From Ancistrus triradiatus (lineage: Eukaryota > Chordata > Actinopteri > Siluriformes > Loricariidae), in contig JAJAGP010000932.1 of assembly GCA_025084515.1 (NCBI GenBank), positions 62,001-126,000 of the forward strand: a stretch of DNA of 64,000 bases. Reading direction: 5' to 3'. The translations under genes were made by a program, and so were the position numbers. Each line of letters begins with the position of its first letter. The stretch's first letter is position 1. Shown here piece by piece: positions 1-8,400 of the stretch. The notes below the pieces were generated by a model that saw nothing but the letters and a program-made list of their open reading frames with translations, had not been told where the DNA came from and did no database searches.

Positions 1-96
1 GGGCCTTGCTCAAGGACAGCTTGGCAGAGGTGGGATTTGAACCCTGGACCTTTTGGTCCATAGTCCAGTACCTTACCCGCTAGGCTACCACCAAGC
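1..96 (-). repeat. tRNA-derived SINE (family 1), minus strand
   Basis: On the minus strand this reads as a tRNA-like head with both internal RNA polymerase III promoter boxes. The A box TAGCCTAGCGGG is the complement of 76-87 and the B box GGGTTCAAATCCC is the complement of 32-44. The same head occurs at 18606-18730 (plus) and 59218-59325 (minus), and a related B box with a longer tail is at 38845-39020. It is not a working tRNA gene because it has no clean acceptor stem. The element may begin before the window. Confidence 0.72.
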
Positions 97-98
97 AT

Positions 99-305
99 GG
101 TGCACTTGAGATGACATGAATTTCAGAAAGTTTATGCAAAATCTGATGATCAACGTTATCCCAACGTAAATCGAGTGCCCCATAAATGATTATGATTTAG
201 GTCAGTTGGCTGTGGAGGAAGATCTATGACATTCAGCACTCATTGATTGTCTCTGGTCTTCAAGTAGCTGTAGCAAAGTTTTGAAGAATGATTTGGGTCA
301 TTATA
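99..305 (-). mobile_element. Tc1/mariner-like relic, family C
   Basis: Degenerate DNA-transposon fragment. It matches 33030-33480 over stretches such as 'aaaatctgatgatc', 'gtgccccataaat' and 'caggtcagttg'. The order of these stretches and the general look of antisense Tc1 transposase (target-sequence phrases on the plus strand, coding on the minus strand) point to a Tc1-type relic. No terminal inverted repeat or open frame is left. The family assignment rests on the shared second copy and on recall of fish Tc1 sequences. Confidence 0.45.
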
Positions 306-704
306 TATGTTTTGAAAAACATTGTATTACATTAAGGAAAACGCAAACTAGAAGCATTTGCAATTGTAAATGGAAATTTTATTACATATTAAATAGATTA
401 TCTTGTCCAGTACAACTTCACAATTACTTTCCAGATGTGTGACAAAATCATAAAGGTACGAAAATATAACATTTAATAATGGCTACATTTGAACCCTATC
501 TGTAAAAGGGAGTCTATTACAGCATCTGGCAGCATAATGACTGAATGCTGTCTCACTCTCAATAATTCTTATTCTGGGCACTACTAGATGACTGATGTTT
601 AGTCATTGTAGATCGCATTGGGATCATATACAACCTTAATTCAACAAATGGGGCAAAAAAAACCTAAATAATCTAAATAAAAAATAAATAACCTAATAAA
701 CCCT
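306..704. other. Unassigned AT-rich sequence
   Basis: No open frame of note, no terminal repeats and no match to other parts of the window that I can see. It could hold further eroded repeat sequence. Confidence 0.4.
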
Positions 705-1405
705 AAAGATGGGCAGAGGATCTCTAGTTTGTCAACATGTTCCTCAAAGAAAGATTGGAAGGTATTTGCATATTTCTCTCGCTACAAGGCATGGTATCAT
801 TAAACAAATCAGGGAATCTGGAGTGTCAGCGTGTAAATGGAAAGGGCACAAGCCTAAACTTTCAACCCGTGATCTTCAATCCCTGTCGGCACTGTATCAT
901 GAACTGTCATTCATTAATAGCTTATATTACCACATGAGCAAGGGATTACTTTGGTAAAGCTTTGTCAAGCACTACAATATGGTGCTGCATTCACAAATGC
1001 CACTTAAAACATTACTGTGCCAAAAACGAAGCCTTATGTTAACCATGTCTAGAAGTAGCATCAACTTCTCTGTGCTTGGAGGCATTTGGGATGGACCATC
1101 ACCCAGTTGAAACATGTATTGGGGTCAGACAAATCAGTATTCCAGATTTTTTTGGAAGAAATGGACGATCTGTGCTCTGGACCAAAAATGGAAGAATCAT
1201 TCAGACTGTTATGAGCAACAAGATCAAAGCCAGGGTCTAAACATTTGTGTCAGTGTTCTTGGCAAAGGTCATTTAAACTTCTGTGATGGCATCATTAATG
1301 TTAAAAAGGTGAAAATCTAGTACAACATAAGCTGCCTTCAATATGACATCTTTCCATGGACGTCTGTGCATTTTTCAACAAGACATTGCTAAACAAGCCA
1401 CATCA
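705..1405 (+). mobile_element. Tc1/mariner-like transposase relic, family D
   Basis: Pseudogene of a Tc1-type transposase. The frame opens with MGRGSLVCQH and continues through VPQRKIGRYLHIS, the N-terminal helix-turn-helix region, but about 20 residues are missing between the two. Later pieces are readable in shifting frames, including a segment ending in KGHLNFCDG and a 'gcatttttcaacaagacattg' stretch, which is where the second catalytic Asp of the DDE triad would lie. Many frameshifts and stops. The same family appears inverted immediately downstream (1421-1565) and at 31571-32090. Confidence 0.7.
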
Positions 1406-1420
1406 GAAAAAGTTAGGACT

Positions 1421-1565
1421 GAAATATGCAAATCCCTTCCAATCATTCTTTAAGGATAATTTTTTGTAAACACTTCAATAATTTTCTCACACACTTGCTG
1501 ACAAACTGGAGATCCTCTGCCCATCTTCAAAGATTTTGTGGATACTGCTTTTGTAAAAAAAATCA
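1421..1565 (-). mobile_element. Tc1 family D 5' fragment, inverted against its neighbour
   Basis: On the minus strand it reads MGRGSPVCQQVCEKIIEVF, the same transposase N-terminus that starts the plus-strand relic at 709, preceded by 'acaaaagcagtatccac', also found at the 31.7-kb copy. The 3' part of the plus-strand relic therefore runs tail-first into a second, inverted 5' end. Either an inner inversion with deletion or two insertions would give this. Confidence 0.65.
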
Positions 1566-1872
1566 CTTCCAGCCTGACTGGATGTTCATTTAAGAATTTG
1601 ATGAGCAGTATGAAGACAACTTTCTCAATAATTTGACCTATGAATGTAAGATGAGAAATGGATCTATATTTATTAAGGACAGCGACATCTAAGTTGCTCA
1701 TTTTAATAGAAGCTTAATCACAATTTTAAGCAGCCCTGGGAAGATGCCTGGAAGGATCAAACCATTCACTATTTGCAATAAATTCACTGCTAGGCAGACA
1801 AAGACTTCTTTTAAGAAGTGAGTGGTCAAAAAATCAAGAATGCATGTGGATGAGTTTAGATACTAAACTATT
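1566..1872 (-). mobile_element. L2-like LINE reverse transcriptase fragment, 3' part
   Basis: Minus-strand frames give LKIVIKLLLK, a stop, then MSNLDVAVLNKYRSIS and IIEKVV. These match the start of the reverse transcriptase domain of L2-type non-LTR retrotransposons, around the NYRPIS motif. It is the continuation of 7157-7610: the two halves are split by the gypsy element, whose 5-bp target duplication CTATT sits at 1868-1872 and 7157-7161. A stop codon and a short length show it is dead. Confidence 0.72.
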
Positions 1873-1932
1873 TGTAACGCGTGTGTTGAGGGACGAGACA
1901 AACGCGAACTGAAGAGAGTAAAGGAACTGAGA

Positions 1933-1938
1933 TTTATT
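1933..1938 (-). terminator. Polyadenylation signal AATAAA of the gypsy LTR
   Basis: Minus-strand AATAAA lying 81 nt downstream of the predicted RNA start at 2019. The matching hexamer in the 5' LTR is at 6886-6891. Position inside R fits normal LTR function. Confidence 0.7.
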
Positions 1939-2018
1939 GAAGTATATACACATTAGCGAGAGCAGACGTGTAGAGCCAAAGACCAGGTACGTGAGCAACT
2001 GCTGAGTACGAGGCATAG

Positions 2019-2050
2019 CAAAGAGAGGTGGCAACTGCTGAGTATATATA
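2019..2050 (-). promoter_or_regulatory. Core promoter of the gypsy LTR: TATA box and predicted RNA start
   Basis: On the minus strand TATATATA occupies 2050-2043 and the predicted first transcribed base is at 2019, 31 bases downstream of the first T. The start is inferred because the RNA would then begin GCUAUGCCU, exactly complementary to the 9 nt just inside the 5' LTR (6815-6823). This TATA segment is missing from the 5' LTR of the same element. Confidence 0.65.
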
Positions 2051-2098
2051 GGGGTGGTTAATGAGACTCAGGTGGTTGATCAGTACTCTGGTGATAAT

Positions 2099-2455
2099 GA
2101 GCGTGGCGGAGAACGGGTGCGGCCTGCAGCGTCAGCGTCACGTGATGCTGAGCGTGCCTGAGATCGGGTGCGATCTGCAGGGCCGGAGTCACGTGAGATT
2201 GAGCATGGCTGAGAGCGGGTGCGATCTGCAGAGCTGGCATCACGTGATGTAGAGCGTGACCGAGAGCATGTGCGATCTGCAGGGCCGGCATTACGTGATG
2301 TTGAGCGTGACTGAAAACGGGTGCGATCTGCGGAGCTGGCGTCACGTGGTGTCGAGCGTGGCTGAGAGCGAGTGTGATCTGTAGCGCCGGCGTCTCGTGA
2401 TGTTGAGCGTGGCTGAGATCGAGTGTGTGTTGTAGCGCCGGTCGCAGGTGTGACA
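2099..2455 (-). repeat. Seven 51-bp tandem repeats forming U3 and encoding 17-residue repeats
   Basis: Units start at 2099, 2150, 2201, 2252, 2303, 2354 and 2405, and the last ends exactly at the LTR end. CACGTG lies at 2139, 2190, 2241 and 2343, in register with the repeat. Because 51 is a multiple of three, the minus-strand pol frame stays open through the array and encodes 17-residue units such as LSHARHHVTPAPQIAPV. The 5' LTR keeps three full units (7004-7156) and part of a fourth. Confidence 0.92.
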
Positions 2456-2458
2456 GTA

Positions 2459-2467
2459 CCCCCCCTC
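2459..2467 (-). other. Polypurine tract of the gypsy element
   Basis: Minus-strand GAGGGGGGG, separated from the 3' LTR by TAC. It is the expected plus-strand DNA primer site. It also lies inside the open pol frame, coding for part of a VRGGV stretch. Confidence 0.8.
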
Positions 2468-4056
2468 GAACGACTCGTACAGGCGGGGGGCGAGGACGAC
2501 CACGAGACCTAGGCGCAGGACAGTCGGGATGAGTTGAGTGGAACTCTCTGATGAGAAGCGGGTCCAAGATGTCCTCAGCACCCACCCAACATTGCTCCTC
2601 CGGACCGTACCCCTCCCAATCAACGAGGTACTGGATGCGTGAACCCCGCCGACGAGAGTCCAGCAGACGGCGGACCGTGAAAGTGCCGGCATCCCCTTGG
2701 TTGTCAGGCGGGGGCTGATCCACCAGATCCGCTTCGTCCAATGGTCCTGGGACCCATGGTTTGAGAAGAGAGACATGGAATGTAGGACATATACGCAGAT
2801 GAGAAGGCAAGTCGAGACGATATGTCACGTCATTGATTTGCTTAACGATACGATAAGGGCCCACATAACGAGGCGAGAGTGAGGTACTTCCCTGCAGATG
2901 ACGAAGATCCCTCGTAGACAACCAAACCCGGTCCCCAGGCTGATAGACAGGAGCAGACGACCTACGCCAATCCGCATGCCTCTGATAACGCCGGATCGCT
3001 TTACCAATGCGTTGATGCATCTGACACCACACTTCTTTACTTCGACAGAACCAGTCGTCCACTGATGGAGCGTCGGAATCGGCACGAATGGTCCCATGGC
3101 ACGAATGGTGGCTGAAAACCTAGAACACATTGGAAAGGGGTGAGACCTGTGGAAGAATGCCACAGAGAGTTCTGAGCAATCTCAGACCATGGAAGGAGTT
3201 GACACCAGTCCCTCGGGTTGTGCAAACAATAGAGACGAAGAAATTTCTTCAGTTCCTGGTTAGATCTCTCACATTGTCCATTGGATTCAGGGTGATAACC
3301 AGAAGACAGACTCACCGTAACTCCCAGCTTCTCCATAAATGCCCGCCAAACAGCAGAGGTGAAATGCGGGCCCCGATCAGAGACAATGTCCTCAGGGATG
3401 CCGAACAGACAAAAGATGTAGGAAGGGATTTCGTCCAGTGGGCTAAAACGCACTGCCTTGGAGAAGCGGTCGATTACCGAGAGGATGGTGGTGCATCCGT
3501 CGGAAAGTGGGAGATCCATGACGAAGTCCACTGCAATGTGAGACCAGGGTCGTTGCGGAGTGGGCAAAGGGTGCAGTCGACCCGAAGGAAGCGTACGTGG
3601 TGTCTTACACTGAGCGCAAATGCTGCATGAGGCCACAAAGCGATGAACGTCCCGGCGCATATTCTTCCACCAGTAGCGGGCAGCCAAAAGTTGGTGCGTG
3701 CGAGTCTCTCCATTGTGACCTGAGCAGAGGGAAACATGAGCCCACGATATTAGTCTATCCCGTAGGTCGGGTGGCACAAATTTCTTACCAGCCGGACATT
3801 CTCGAGGGATGTGAGTACGTGAAAGTCGGACATCCAAGTCCTGCTCAAAGTCCCATTGGATGGCCCCGAGCACACACGATGCCGGGATGATGATTGCAGG
3901 TTCCTCAGGAACAGTGGAGCCCAGGTCTAGACTGCGGGAGAGTGCATCTGCTTTTGCGTTCTTCGAACCTGGTCTGTAAGTGATGGTGAACGAGAACCTT
4001 GCAAAGAAAAGGGACCAGCGCGCCTGCCGGGCGTTCAGACGTTTCGCCGAGCGCAA

Positions 4057-5340
4057 GTACTCCAGGTTTTTTGTGATCTGTGAAAACAGTAAATGGATGT
4101 GTAGAACCCTCCAACCAATGCCTCCATTCCTCTAAGGGCCAATTTGATGGCCAACAACTCTCTATCTCCAACATCATAGTTACGCTCTGCTTGGGTGAGT
4201 TTGTGGGAGTAGAATGCGATCAGTCGTAGTTTAAGAGGGTCCCCTAGATGTTGCGAGAGGACATCCCCCAATGCCCACTGATGAAGCATCCAGCTCCAGA
4301 AAAACAAAGGGACGGTCCCGGATCTGGGGTTTTTGTCCCAGGACCGGGGCGTGAGTGAAGGCTTCCTTGAGGGCGGCAAAGGCCTGCGCGGCCTCCGTGG
4401 GCCATGGAAGGAACTCGCGGCTTGTCCCGCAAGAGCGATGTCAAGGGGGCTGTCATCTTTTTGCTGAAGTTCCTGATGAATCGACGGTAGAAGTTAGCGA
4501 AACCAAAGAAAACCGTTGAAGTTCTTTTGACCGTCTTGGGTTTCAGGCCATGACAGAACAAACAGTTACCTTTGGCATCGTCAATAGCCCCACCCGAGGG
4601 TGAGATGACATATCCCAGGTACTGGATAAGACTGAGTATGAAACTCACATTTTTCGGCTTTCGCTCACAGATGATGCTCCAAAAAGTCTCTCTCCAGGAC
4701 CTTGCGGACGTGCTCTCAGGCTTTTGTGGTTCGATGTGAGTAACTAGATCTGGTGAGAAGATTAGAATATCGTCAAGATAAACAATCACGAAACGCCCCA
4801 GCATATCCCGGAAAATGTCATTTATAAAACGCCTGGAATACAGAGGGGGGCATTGGCCAGACCAAAAAACGGCATTACCAAGTATTCATAATGTCCCAAG
4901 CTAGTGCTGAATGCGGTTTTCCACTCATCCCCTTTCTTCATACGAATCAAGTGTAGGCATTACGAAGGTCTAGTTTGGTTAAACCATTGAGCATCCCTAA
5001 GCAATTCGAGGGCCGCTGGCACCAGGGGTAGCGATAAGCCATACTTCTTGGTAATGAGGTTCGGTAATCAATAGTGGGACGCAGCCCCGAGTCCTTTTTG
5101 GGGGACAAAGAAGAACTCTGCCGAGACGGTTGAGGTGGAAGGACGAATGAACCCACGAGCCAAATAGTCCGTGATATATTCCTGCATAGCTTTCTCTTCG
5201 GCCAGCGACAAGGGATACAACCGGGCTTTAGGCAAAGGTGCGTCTGGGATAAGATCAATGGCACAATCATATGCCCGATGAGGTGGCAAGCCTGCCACAG
5301 TCCCCTTCCCCAAAAACAGCTGCCAGATCCTGATACTCAC
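4057..5340 (-). pseudogene. pol: Gypsy reverse transcriptase and RNase H (several frameshifts)
   Basis: Minus-strand pieces in three frames add up to an RT-RNase H region. The RT start has LPPHRAYDCAIDL and EEKAMQEYITDYLARGFIRP (5340-5068). Motif A reads LTKLDLRNAYT and is followed by a stop (4947). The active-site motif is FVIVYLDDILIF (4804-4244), followed by FANFYRRFIRNF of the thumb region. RNase H is seen as SHKLTQAERNYDVGDRELLA (4379-4035). At least three frame changes make it non-functional. No product could come from this copy. Confidence 0.88.
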
Positions 5341-5368
5341 TGGGTACGTTTGCTAGGCAGAGAGGGTG

Positions 5369-5809
5369 TCAGTTCACCGGTAGGGAATTGATCTGGATCT
5401 CAGGACGACGAAGGCAGTTCTGCTGACAGAATGGAGACCATCGGAGGGAGCTCTCGTGAAGACCAGGAGATGTGAGGATCATGGAGATGAAAGCCAGGGA
5501 ATGCCCAGAATGATGGGGTACGCCCAGGGTAGCCACTGGAAACAACGAGATGGATTCCACATGTGTAGCACTGGTGAGCAGACATAAAGGTTCAGTGACC
5601 TTAGTAAGAAATCCAGAGCCAAGAGGCTGTCCATCCGCAGTAGTGATGCGCCGATTAGATAGAAGAGGTGTGCATGGTATATTCCATTGGGTGATGAGGT
5701 GATCGGCGATGAAGTTTCCCTGGGCACCGGAATGGATCAGGGCTGTAAGAGAGAGCTCCATGTGAGCCAATCGTAGGACAACCGGCAAGGTGAAAGAAGG
5801 AATGAGAGG
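5369..5809 (-). pseudogene. Gypsy aspartic protease, catalytic Asp lost
   Basis: Continues in the same frame as the 3' part of gag. The retropepsin active site normally reads D-S/T-G; here it reads ALIHSGAQGNF, so Asp is His (codon at 5734-5732). A later segment has the expected flap-like region RRITTADGQPLGSG. The frame ends at 5369, just before RT. Loss of the Asp should abolish polyprotein cleavage even without the other breaks. Confidence 0.82.
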
Positions 5810-6810
5810 GTTTTGACTCACCCGGGGTGTACGCTTCTTCGACCCGGTTTGCCTTGTAGAAGAACCACAAGAAGGGGCCAGATCACAGTGGGATCGGAGG
5901 TAACGGTCAGACCCACAGTAGCAGCAAAGCCCCATCTCGAAGCGATGACGGCGTTCTTCAGATGGGAGATGAGTACCTGCCAACTCCATGTCCTCTAAAG
6001 GTGGTGAGGGATCCCGGGTCATGGATGACGGAGGCGAATGCAAGGTTGCGGCCGGCCGGGTTTGCAGGAACTGGTCCATCCGGATCGCCAGAGTAATAAG
6101 ATCCTTCAAAGCCAAATCCAGATCACGTCCTACCAATTCCCTCCGCAGTTCTAGACGAAGCCCCTGATGGAATGCCGAATGAAGGGCCGCAGGATTCCAG
6201 CCGCTTTGAGCAGCCAGCGTGCGAAACTGGAGAGCGTATTCCGCTGCCGTGCACCGCCCTTGACGTAGCCGTAGGAGTAACTCGCCAGCTGAGCGACCTT
6301 CCCGAGGGTGCTGAAAGGCAGACCGAAAGGCAGAAAGGAAACGCTCATAATTCCTCACCTCAACCCCTTGTTGACGGCAGTGGCAGTGGCAGTGGCCCAA
6401 TCCAGTGCGCGATGTGACAGTAAAGAAATCACCAAAGCAATGCGTGCTGCATCGGAGTCTGGGGGTGAGTGAACAAAATACAGCTCACATTGCAGCAGAA
6501 ATCCTTCACAACGATCTGGGGCTCCGTCATACTTATCTGGTCGAGCCACTTTATACGGTGAAGGAGAGGACGCCGCACGAGGAGGGCTGGGAGGAAACGG
6601 TATCGAAGCTGGAAGGACTGCCGCTGCTGGAGGTATACTCAGTTGGGTCACCCGCTGAGAGAGCTCGTTTACCGCAGGAACCAGTGATCCCAAAGTGCGT
6701 TGGTTGTCTGCAAGCAGAGAGACGGCACGAGCGACTTCTTCCAGCTGAGATCGTAGATCCCCAAGCTGTTGTTCCATGCTGGGTCTAGATTCCTCAGTCG
6801 CTGTCTCCAT
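5810..6810 (-). pseudogene. gag: Gypsy Gag (frameshifted, altered zinc knuckle)
   Basis: Start ATG at 6810-6808, only 15 nt inside the 5' LTR. The first frame runs METATEESRPSMEQQL, a coiled-coil-like region, a Pro-rich stretch, then YDGAPDRCEGFLLQCELYF, and ends ALDWATATATAVNKGLR with a stop at 6355. The capsid region continues in another frame (NYERFLSAFRSAF, AAEYALQFRTLAA) from about 6380, which suggests a small indel next to a short 'gtggca' repeat. The zinc knuckle near 5925-5880 reads CCYCGSDRYLRSHC: spacing is right for CX2CX4HX4C, but the His position is Tyr. Confidence 0.9.
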
Positions 6811-6814
6811 GTCG

Positions 6815-6823
6815 GCTATGCCT
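6815..6823 (-). other. Self-primer binding site of the gypsy element
   Basis: Two bases inside the 5' LTR the minus strand reads AGGCATAGC. This is complementary to GCTATGCCT at the predicted RNA 5' end in the LTR (6961-6953; 2019-2011 in the other LTR). Tf1 and sushi elements are known to prime reverse transcription from the folded-back 5' end of their own RNA rather than from a tRNA. No TGG-starting tRNA-type site is present here. Confidence 0.65.
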
Positions 6824-6825
6824 AC

Positions 6826-7156
6826 TGTAACGCATGTGTTGAGGGACGAGACAAACGCGAACTGAAGAGAGTAAAGGAACTGAGATTTATTGAAGTATAT
6901 ATACACTAGCGAGAGCAGACGTGTAGAGCCAAAGACCAGGTACGTGAATACGAGGCATAGCAAAGAGCGGATGCGATCTGCAGAGCTGGCGTCACGTGAT
7001 GTAGAGTGTGACCGAGAGCGGGTGCGATCTGTGGAGCTGGCGTCACGTGGTGTCGAGCGTAGCTGAGAGTGAGTGTGATCTGTATCGCCGGCGTCTCGTG
7101 ATGTTTAGCGTGGCTGAGATCGAGTGTGTGTTGTAGCGCCGGTCGCAGGCGTGACA
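6826..7156 (-). repeat. 5' LTR of the gypsy element (331 bp, promoter deleted)
   Basis: Same ends as the 3' LTR (TGTAAC at 6826, TGACA ending 7156). Compared with the 3' LTR, the sequence jumps from 'cgaggcatagcaaagag' straight into the 51-bp repeats. The TATA box, the segment around it and about half the repeat array are missing. Since the 5' LTR drives transcription of the element, this copy probably cannot be transcribed from its own promoter. Two CACGTG sites remain (6993, 7044). Confidence 0.92.
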
Positions 7157-7610
7157 CTATTGCATCCTCTATTTTATGTCCTCAGTTATTCAAAGTCATC
7201 AAAGCAGTGAATTTGGACATATTATATACCATATTATTTTGAAGTGGAACATGCTGATTTATAGAGGAGGTCATAGTGAAAGCCTGCCTAAAATTTAAGA
7301 TTTTAGTGCTAAAGAAAGTCGTAAATTCATTACATTGCTCCAGAGGTAGGATTTCTAGTCTGTCTGTGCTTGAGGGTGTGATGTCCTGTCAAGATTGTAA
7401 ATAAGGTAAAGGCATTATTACTGTAATGTTCTTGTTAATAATGTCAGAGAAGTAGGACTGCCTGCCCTTACATTCATCTATGTTGTAGTTACTCAGTTTC
7501 TCTTTATATAGGTCATAGTGAATTTGAAGTTCTGTGAGTCTCCATTTACGCTCAGCTTCCTTGCATTCATTTTCTGATTTTATGTTGCCATGCTGCATTG
7601 CCATGAAGCT
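7157..7610 (-). mobile_element. L2-like LINE fragment, 5' part
   Basis: Minus-strand frame 7604-7389 reads CKEAERKWRLTELQIHYDLY and then RQSYFSDIINKNI, the linker between endonuclease and reverse transcriptase in L2-type LINEs. The following bases down to 7157 continue this linker in broken frames (NEFTTFFSTKI). The RT domain resumes beyond the gypsy element at 1872. Truncated and dead. Confidence 0.72.
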
Positions 7611-7974
7611 TTACATACACTGTTGTCTAGCTATAGACTATAAACTGGAGCAAATCTAACTTACATATCTATTTAATAATAAACAGTATAAAAATTAACC
7701 TAATTAACACTTTTTGAAACTGATGCATGAATGCAAGAGACCATTATCCTCTCTCTGTCTGTCAAGACAAGATGCCCTCTTTTGTCACTGTACGTCTGAG
7801 CTCCATATTCAAGCTCTTACACTTGTGCACTCAGGTGTGTCATCTCTTCCTTTCTCATTTCCGATCCTTCCGTTTCCTGCGTGTTTATATACCTGTAGCA
7901 TTAGCTATAGCATCCACTGTGTATCTACATAGATCAGTCATTCACCTTCCTAATACTGTGTAGACCGCCTTGTG
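7611..7974. other. Unassigned, with start of a diverged minisatellite
   Basis: Short T-rich frames only. The block 7880-7919 ('gtgtttatat' ... 'gcatccactgt') recurs in altered form at 8298-8400, so a loose repeat of about 41 bp seems to have been split by the Tc1 relic between them. Confidence 0.4.
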
Positions 7975-8310
7975 CCGCTAATTCAATTGAGGACTCCACA
8001 AGAGTCCTCTGAAATTGTCCTGTGGTATCTGAAACCAAGATGTTAGCAGCAGACCCTTTAAGTCCTGTAAGTTGTGAGGTGGGGCCTCCATGGGTCAGAT
8101 GTGTTTGTTCAGCACATCGCACAGATGCTCGATCAGATCTAGGGAATTTGAAGTCCAAGTCAACACCTTCAATTTTTTATGTTGCTCAAACGATTCTTGA
8201 GCAGGTTTGTGATGAGATATTATAATACTGAAAGAGGCCAATACCATTAGGGAAAACTGTTGCCATGGAGGGGTGATCAGTGTAGTTCTACCAGTTAGCT
8301 TTACCATCCA
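7975..8310 (-). mobile_element. Tc1/mariner-like relic, family E (transposase C-terminus)
   Basis: Minus-strand frame 8307-8095 contains VLTWTSNSLDLIEHLCDVLN, a recognisable but deleted form of the region around the third catalytic residue (Glu) of Tc1 DD34E transposases. Only the last part of the gene remains. A second, non-overlapping piece of the same family is at 62075-62235. Confidence 0.7.
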
Positions 8311-8400
8311 CTGTGTGATTATATGCCAGTAACACTAGCCTTAGCATATGCTGTGTGTTTTTATGTTATTAGTCTTAGCCTCTGCTATGTCTGTGTATTT
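8298..8400. repeat. Diverged minisatellite, about 41-bp unit
   Basis: Two or three loose copies of a motif 'gcatcyactgtgtgtwtatatgcc' type, matching 7880-7919 on the other side of the family E relic. Confidence 0.4.

Larger units (their letters stand above)
1873..2455 (-). repeat. 3' LTR of the gypsy element (583 bp)
   Basis: In element orientation (minus) it starts TGTCACACC and ends GTTACA. U3 is made almost wholly of seven 51-bp units (2099-2455), followed by a TATA box (2043-2050), a predicted RNA start at 2019 and a polyadenylation signal at 1933-1938. It is 252 bp longer than the 5' LTR. The stretch 'gcaactgctgagta' is present twice (1994-2007, 2031-2044). The pol frame continues into this LTR. 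Confidence 0.93.
2058..4056 (-). pseudogene. pol: Gypsy integrase with chromodomain, and LTR-encoded repeat tail (broken)
   Basis: Integrase acts in the nucleus to join retroelement cDNA to target DNA. The frame from 4056 shows the end of RNase H (ADALSRS), then the HHCC zinc region ending CSICAQC. The catalytic core follows, with AVDFVMDL, SDRGPHF and NGQCERSNQ, so all three acidic residues seem present, but about ten residues are missing before SDRGPHF. A frameshift near 3060-3110, beside an imperfect duplication of 'cacgaatggtcccatgg', moves the frame to 3062-2058. That frame has a GPY/F-type module (RYVGPYRIV), a chromodomain (YLVDWEGYGPEEQCWV) and, from residue about 202, a tail of 17-residue repeats lying inside the LTR. 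Confidence 0.9.
1873..7156 (-). mobile_element. Ty3/gypsy chromovirus-type LTR retrotransposon, full length, defective
   Basis: A complete but inactive LTR retrotransposon of 5284 bp. LTRs begin TGTAAC and end TGACA on the plus strand and are flanked by the perfect 5-bp duplication CTATT (1868-1872, 7157-7161). The order on the minus strand is gag, protease, RT, RNase H, integrase, GPY/F-type module and chromodomain, which places it among chromoviruses near Tf1/sushi. It uses an apparent self-primer and has a G-rich polypurine tract. The reading frames are broken by several frameshifts, and key protease and zinc-knuckle residues are changed. It was inserted into an older L2-like LINE. Confidence 0.95.

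Noticed and set aside
1..96. Functional tRNA gene
   Set aside because: A and B boxes are present, but the acceptor and other stems do not form, and the same sequence recurs as a dispersed SINE.
2099..2455. CRISPR-like regularly spaced repeats
   Set aside because: Units are contiguous 51-bp tandem copies without unique spacers, in a eukaryotic LTR.
2342..2776. 144-residue minus-strand frame overlapping the integrase end
   Set aside because: Alternative frame of the chromodomain and LTR repeat region; the other frame carries the recognisable domains.
3130..3630. 166-residue plus-strand frame
   Set aside because: Antisense to the gypsy integrase, which is clearly the coding strand by motifs (HHCC, SDRGPHF, NGQCERSNQ).
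6810..6826. Classical tRNA primer binding site next to the 5' LTR
   Set aside because: The internal sequence begins GTAGGCATAGCC and has no TGG start complementary to a tRNA CCA end; self-priming explains it better.
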